DNA of 64,000 nt. It comes from Aggregatimonas sangjinii. GTDB taxonomy: Bacteria; Bacteroidota; Bacteroidia; Flavobacteriales; Flavobacteriaceae. This document shows positions 63,097-64,000 of this stretch, in pieces. Each line of letters begins with the position of its first letter. Within the stretch, counting starts at the first letter, position 1. The stretch lies in the NCBI RefSeq assembly GCF_005943945.1, contig NZ_CP040710.1, positions 1,871,001 to 1,935,000 on the forward strand. Reading direction: 5' to 3'. The notes below the pieces were generated by a model. The model was not told the DNA's origin. It saw only the letters and a program-made list of their open reading frames with translations, and did no database searches. A program made the translations under genes and the position numbers.

Positions 63097-63999
63097 TTAA
63101 GGACATGCTGAACCATCTTTAAACTGAAAATCAATTATTCTGAATTGAGATTCTAGTCCACTGATGTTTGTTGTGACGGTGAAACGAAGTGAATAAAACT
63201 CGCAATTGGTAAAGAGTCCTTCGAGCAGGCCATTAGAGATAACATAATTGGCGTCAAATATGTCACCAGCACCATATTGGTTGCCGTTGTAATCCAAAAA
63301 CAAAGCTCCAAGGGGAATTCCACCACCAGCCGATGCAAATGACATTTCAAATTGAACTCCAAGATCAATAGCTGCCTGATTTGGTTCGATTCTAAATCGT
63401 ACGTTGACCGGCCCGCTAACTTCGTTAGGAATAGGATCTATACTAAACGTAAATTCGGGTGTTTGAGGTTCTTCTACGACTACTATTAAGGATGTATTAT
63501 CCGAGCCATTATTGTCGTCAAATACTGTCAGGGTAATCGTATACTCTCCAGGGCGACTGAATGTGTGTGTAGGATTTACGCCAAAGAATACATTATCGAC
63601 ACCACTGTCTGGGTCCCCAAAATTCCATTGATAAGTAAGTGGGTCGTTCTCAGGATCTGTCGAATCTGCTCCGGAGTAGCTACCTGTAAGCGTTTGAATA
63701 TTAAAAAGGCCTGGTGTGATAACCGCATCAGGGTCCCCATTTTGCACGTTCACGTTCACTTCCCAGATTTGTACATCGGTATTCTCGGCCGTGACGGTAT
63801 ACTCGACGGGAACAGAGAAATCCTGTTGACTGCTTCCCACAGGATCAACGGTTGCACTAGGTGAAATGACGAAGTTGGAAGGCGATACGTTCAGGTTCGT
63901 TCCGAACGGCACCTCGACCACTACCGTATGTGCCGTGGCGTTGATTACAGAAGGGACGGTCTGACCAGGTATCGAAAAAGCGGTAATGTCATTGGCACC
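63097..63999 (-). CDS. Large PKD/DUF5018 surface protein, C-terminal end, 5' partial
   Basis: The frame is open to the end of the window, so only the last ~300 residues are visible. It contains a DUF5018-type beta domain at the visible start (NDITAFSIPGQTVPSVINAT; YTVTAENTDVQIWEVNV), then a PKD domain (GSYSGADSTDPENDPLTYQW; NPTHTFSRPGEYTITLTVFD), and a C-terminal beta domain of unknown type. Such modular proteins are secreted adhesins or enzymes of Bacteroidota. No type-IX sorting domain (CTD) is seen at this end; it ends FQFKDGSACP. Function unknown without the upstream part. Confidence 0.85.
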   Translation of the reverse strand, partial: GANDITAFSIPGQTVPSVINATAHTVVVEVPFGTNLNVSPSNFVISPSATVDPVGSSQQDFSVPVEYTVTAENTDVQIWEVNVNVQNGDPDAVITPGLFNIQTLTGSYSGADSTDPENDPLTYQWNFGDPDSGVDNVFFGVNPTHTFSRPGEYTITLTVFDDNNGSDNTSLIVVVEEPQTPEFTFSIDPIPNEVSGPVNVRFRIEPNQAAIDLGVQFEMSFASAGGGIPLGALFLDYNGNQYGAGDIFDANYVISNGLLEGLFTNCEFYSLRFTVTTNISGLESQFRIIDFQFKDGSACP

Positions 64000-64000
64000 G

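Noticed and set aside
1-64000. tRNA, rRNA, riboswitch or IS elements
   Set aside because: I scanned intergenic stretches for cloverleaf-like patterns, long terminal inverted repeats and known riboswitch cores and recognised none. A covariance-model search would be needed to exclude small RNAs.

Overview
The window reads as chromosomal DNA of a marine-type member of Flavobacteriaceae (Bacteroidota). The signs are promoters of the TAnnTTTG type with no Shine-Dalgarno sequences, SusC-style and DUF5018/PKD surface proteins, a fused E1 alpha/beta 2-oxoacid dehydrogenase, DUF4369 thioredoxin lipoproteins and many Flavobacteriaceae-type hypotheticals. Gene density is high. I see no rRNA, tRNA, CRISPR array, transposase or integrase, so this is mostly core chromosome with a few accessory patches.

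Layout. 1-7.9 kb: the 3' part of a DUF4139 (MuiA-like) protein carrying an inserted SusC-like segment, then a minus-strand cluster of two GshB-like ATP-grasp ligases, an N-formylglutamate amidohydrolase-like protein and a DUF1704 'QEGLA' metallopeptidase, then a dicarboxylate symporter. 8-25.5 kb: aroC, a fused FAD/Fe-S 2-hydroxyacid dehydrogenase, an outer-membrane barrel, a TlpA-like lipoprotein, a beta-solenoid lipoprotein, rhomboid, a LpxL-like acyltransferase, glmM, an ACP phosphodiesterase, gamma-glutamyltransferase, hypotheticals, a GluR0-like glutamate-receptor channel and a GNAT. 25.4-31 kb: the most accessory-looking section. An S24-type autocleavable repressor is divergent from a radical-SAM/HhH DNA-modification protein and its TIGR03915/DUF4130 partner, with three dyad operators between them. 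An A/T-rich TcmP + DUF5131 pair follows, then a small Tudor-like protein. 31-41 kb: uvrA, LOG, an M1-like pseudopeptidase fused to a barrel, the fused E1 and a membrane AraC regulator. 41-50 kb: two DoxX proteins flanking a kinase/class III aminotransferase fusion, holA, a PD-(D/E)XK protein, a GT2, an OmpA lipoprotein, Sua5 and a zinc-ribbon protein. 50-64 kb: UvrD, DsrE, an M20 amidohydrolase, a glutamate-synthase-like flavoprotein, a degenerate OmpA paralogue, a patatin, an active M1 peptidase, recG and the C-terminal end of a large PKD/DUF5018 surface protein.

How genes work together. DNA repair and replication genes are plentiful (uvrA, uvrD, recG, holA, the radical-SAM module). Cell-envelope genes form the other theme (glmM, rhomboid, acyltransferase, two OmpA-like proteins, barrels, surface proteins). 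The two best candidates for undescribed biology are (a) the ligase/hydrolase cluster at 1.7-6.5 kb, which looks like an add-and-remove amino-acid or peptide modification pathway, and (b) the repressor-controlled radical-SAM / TcmP / DUF5131 island at 25.4-30.4 kb.
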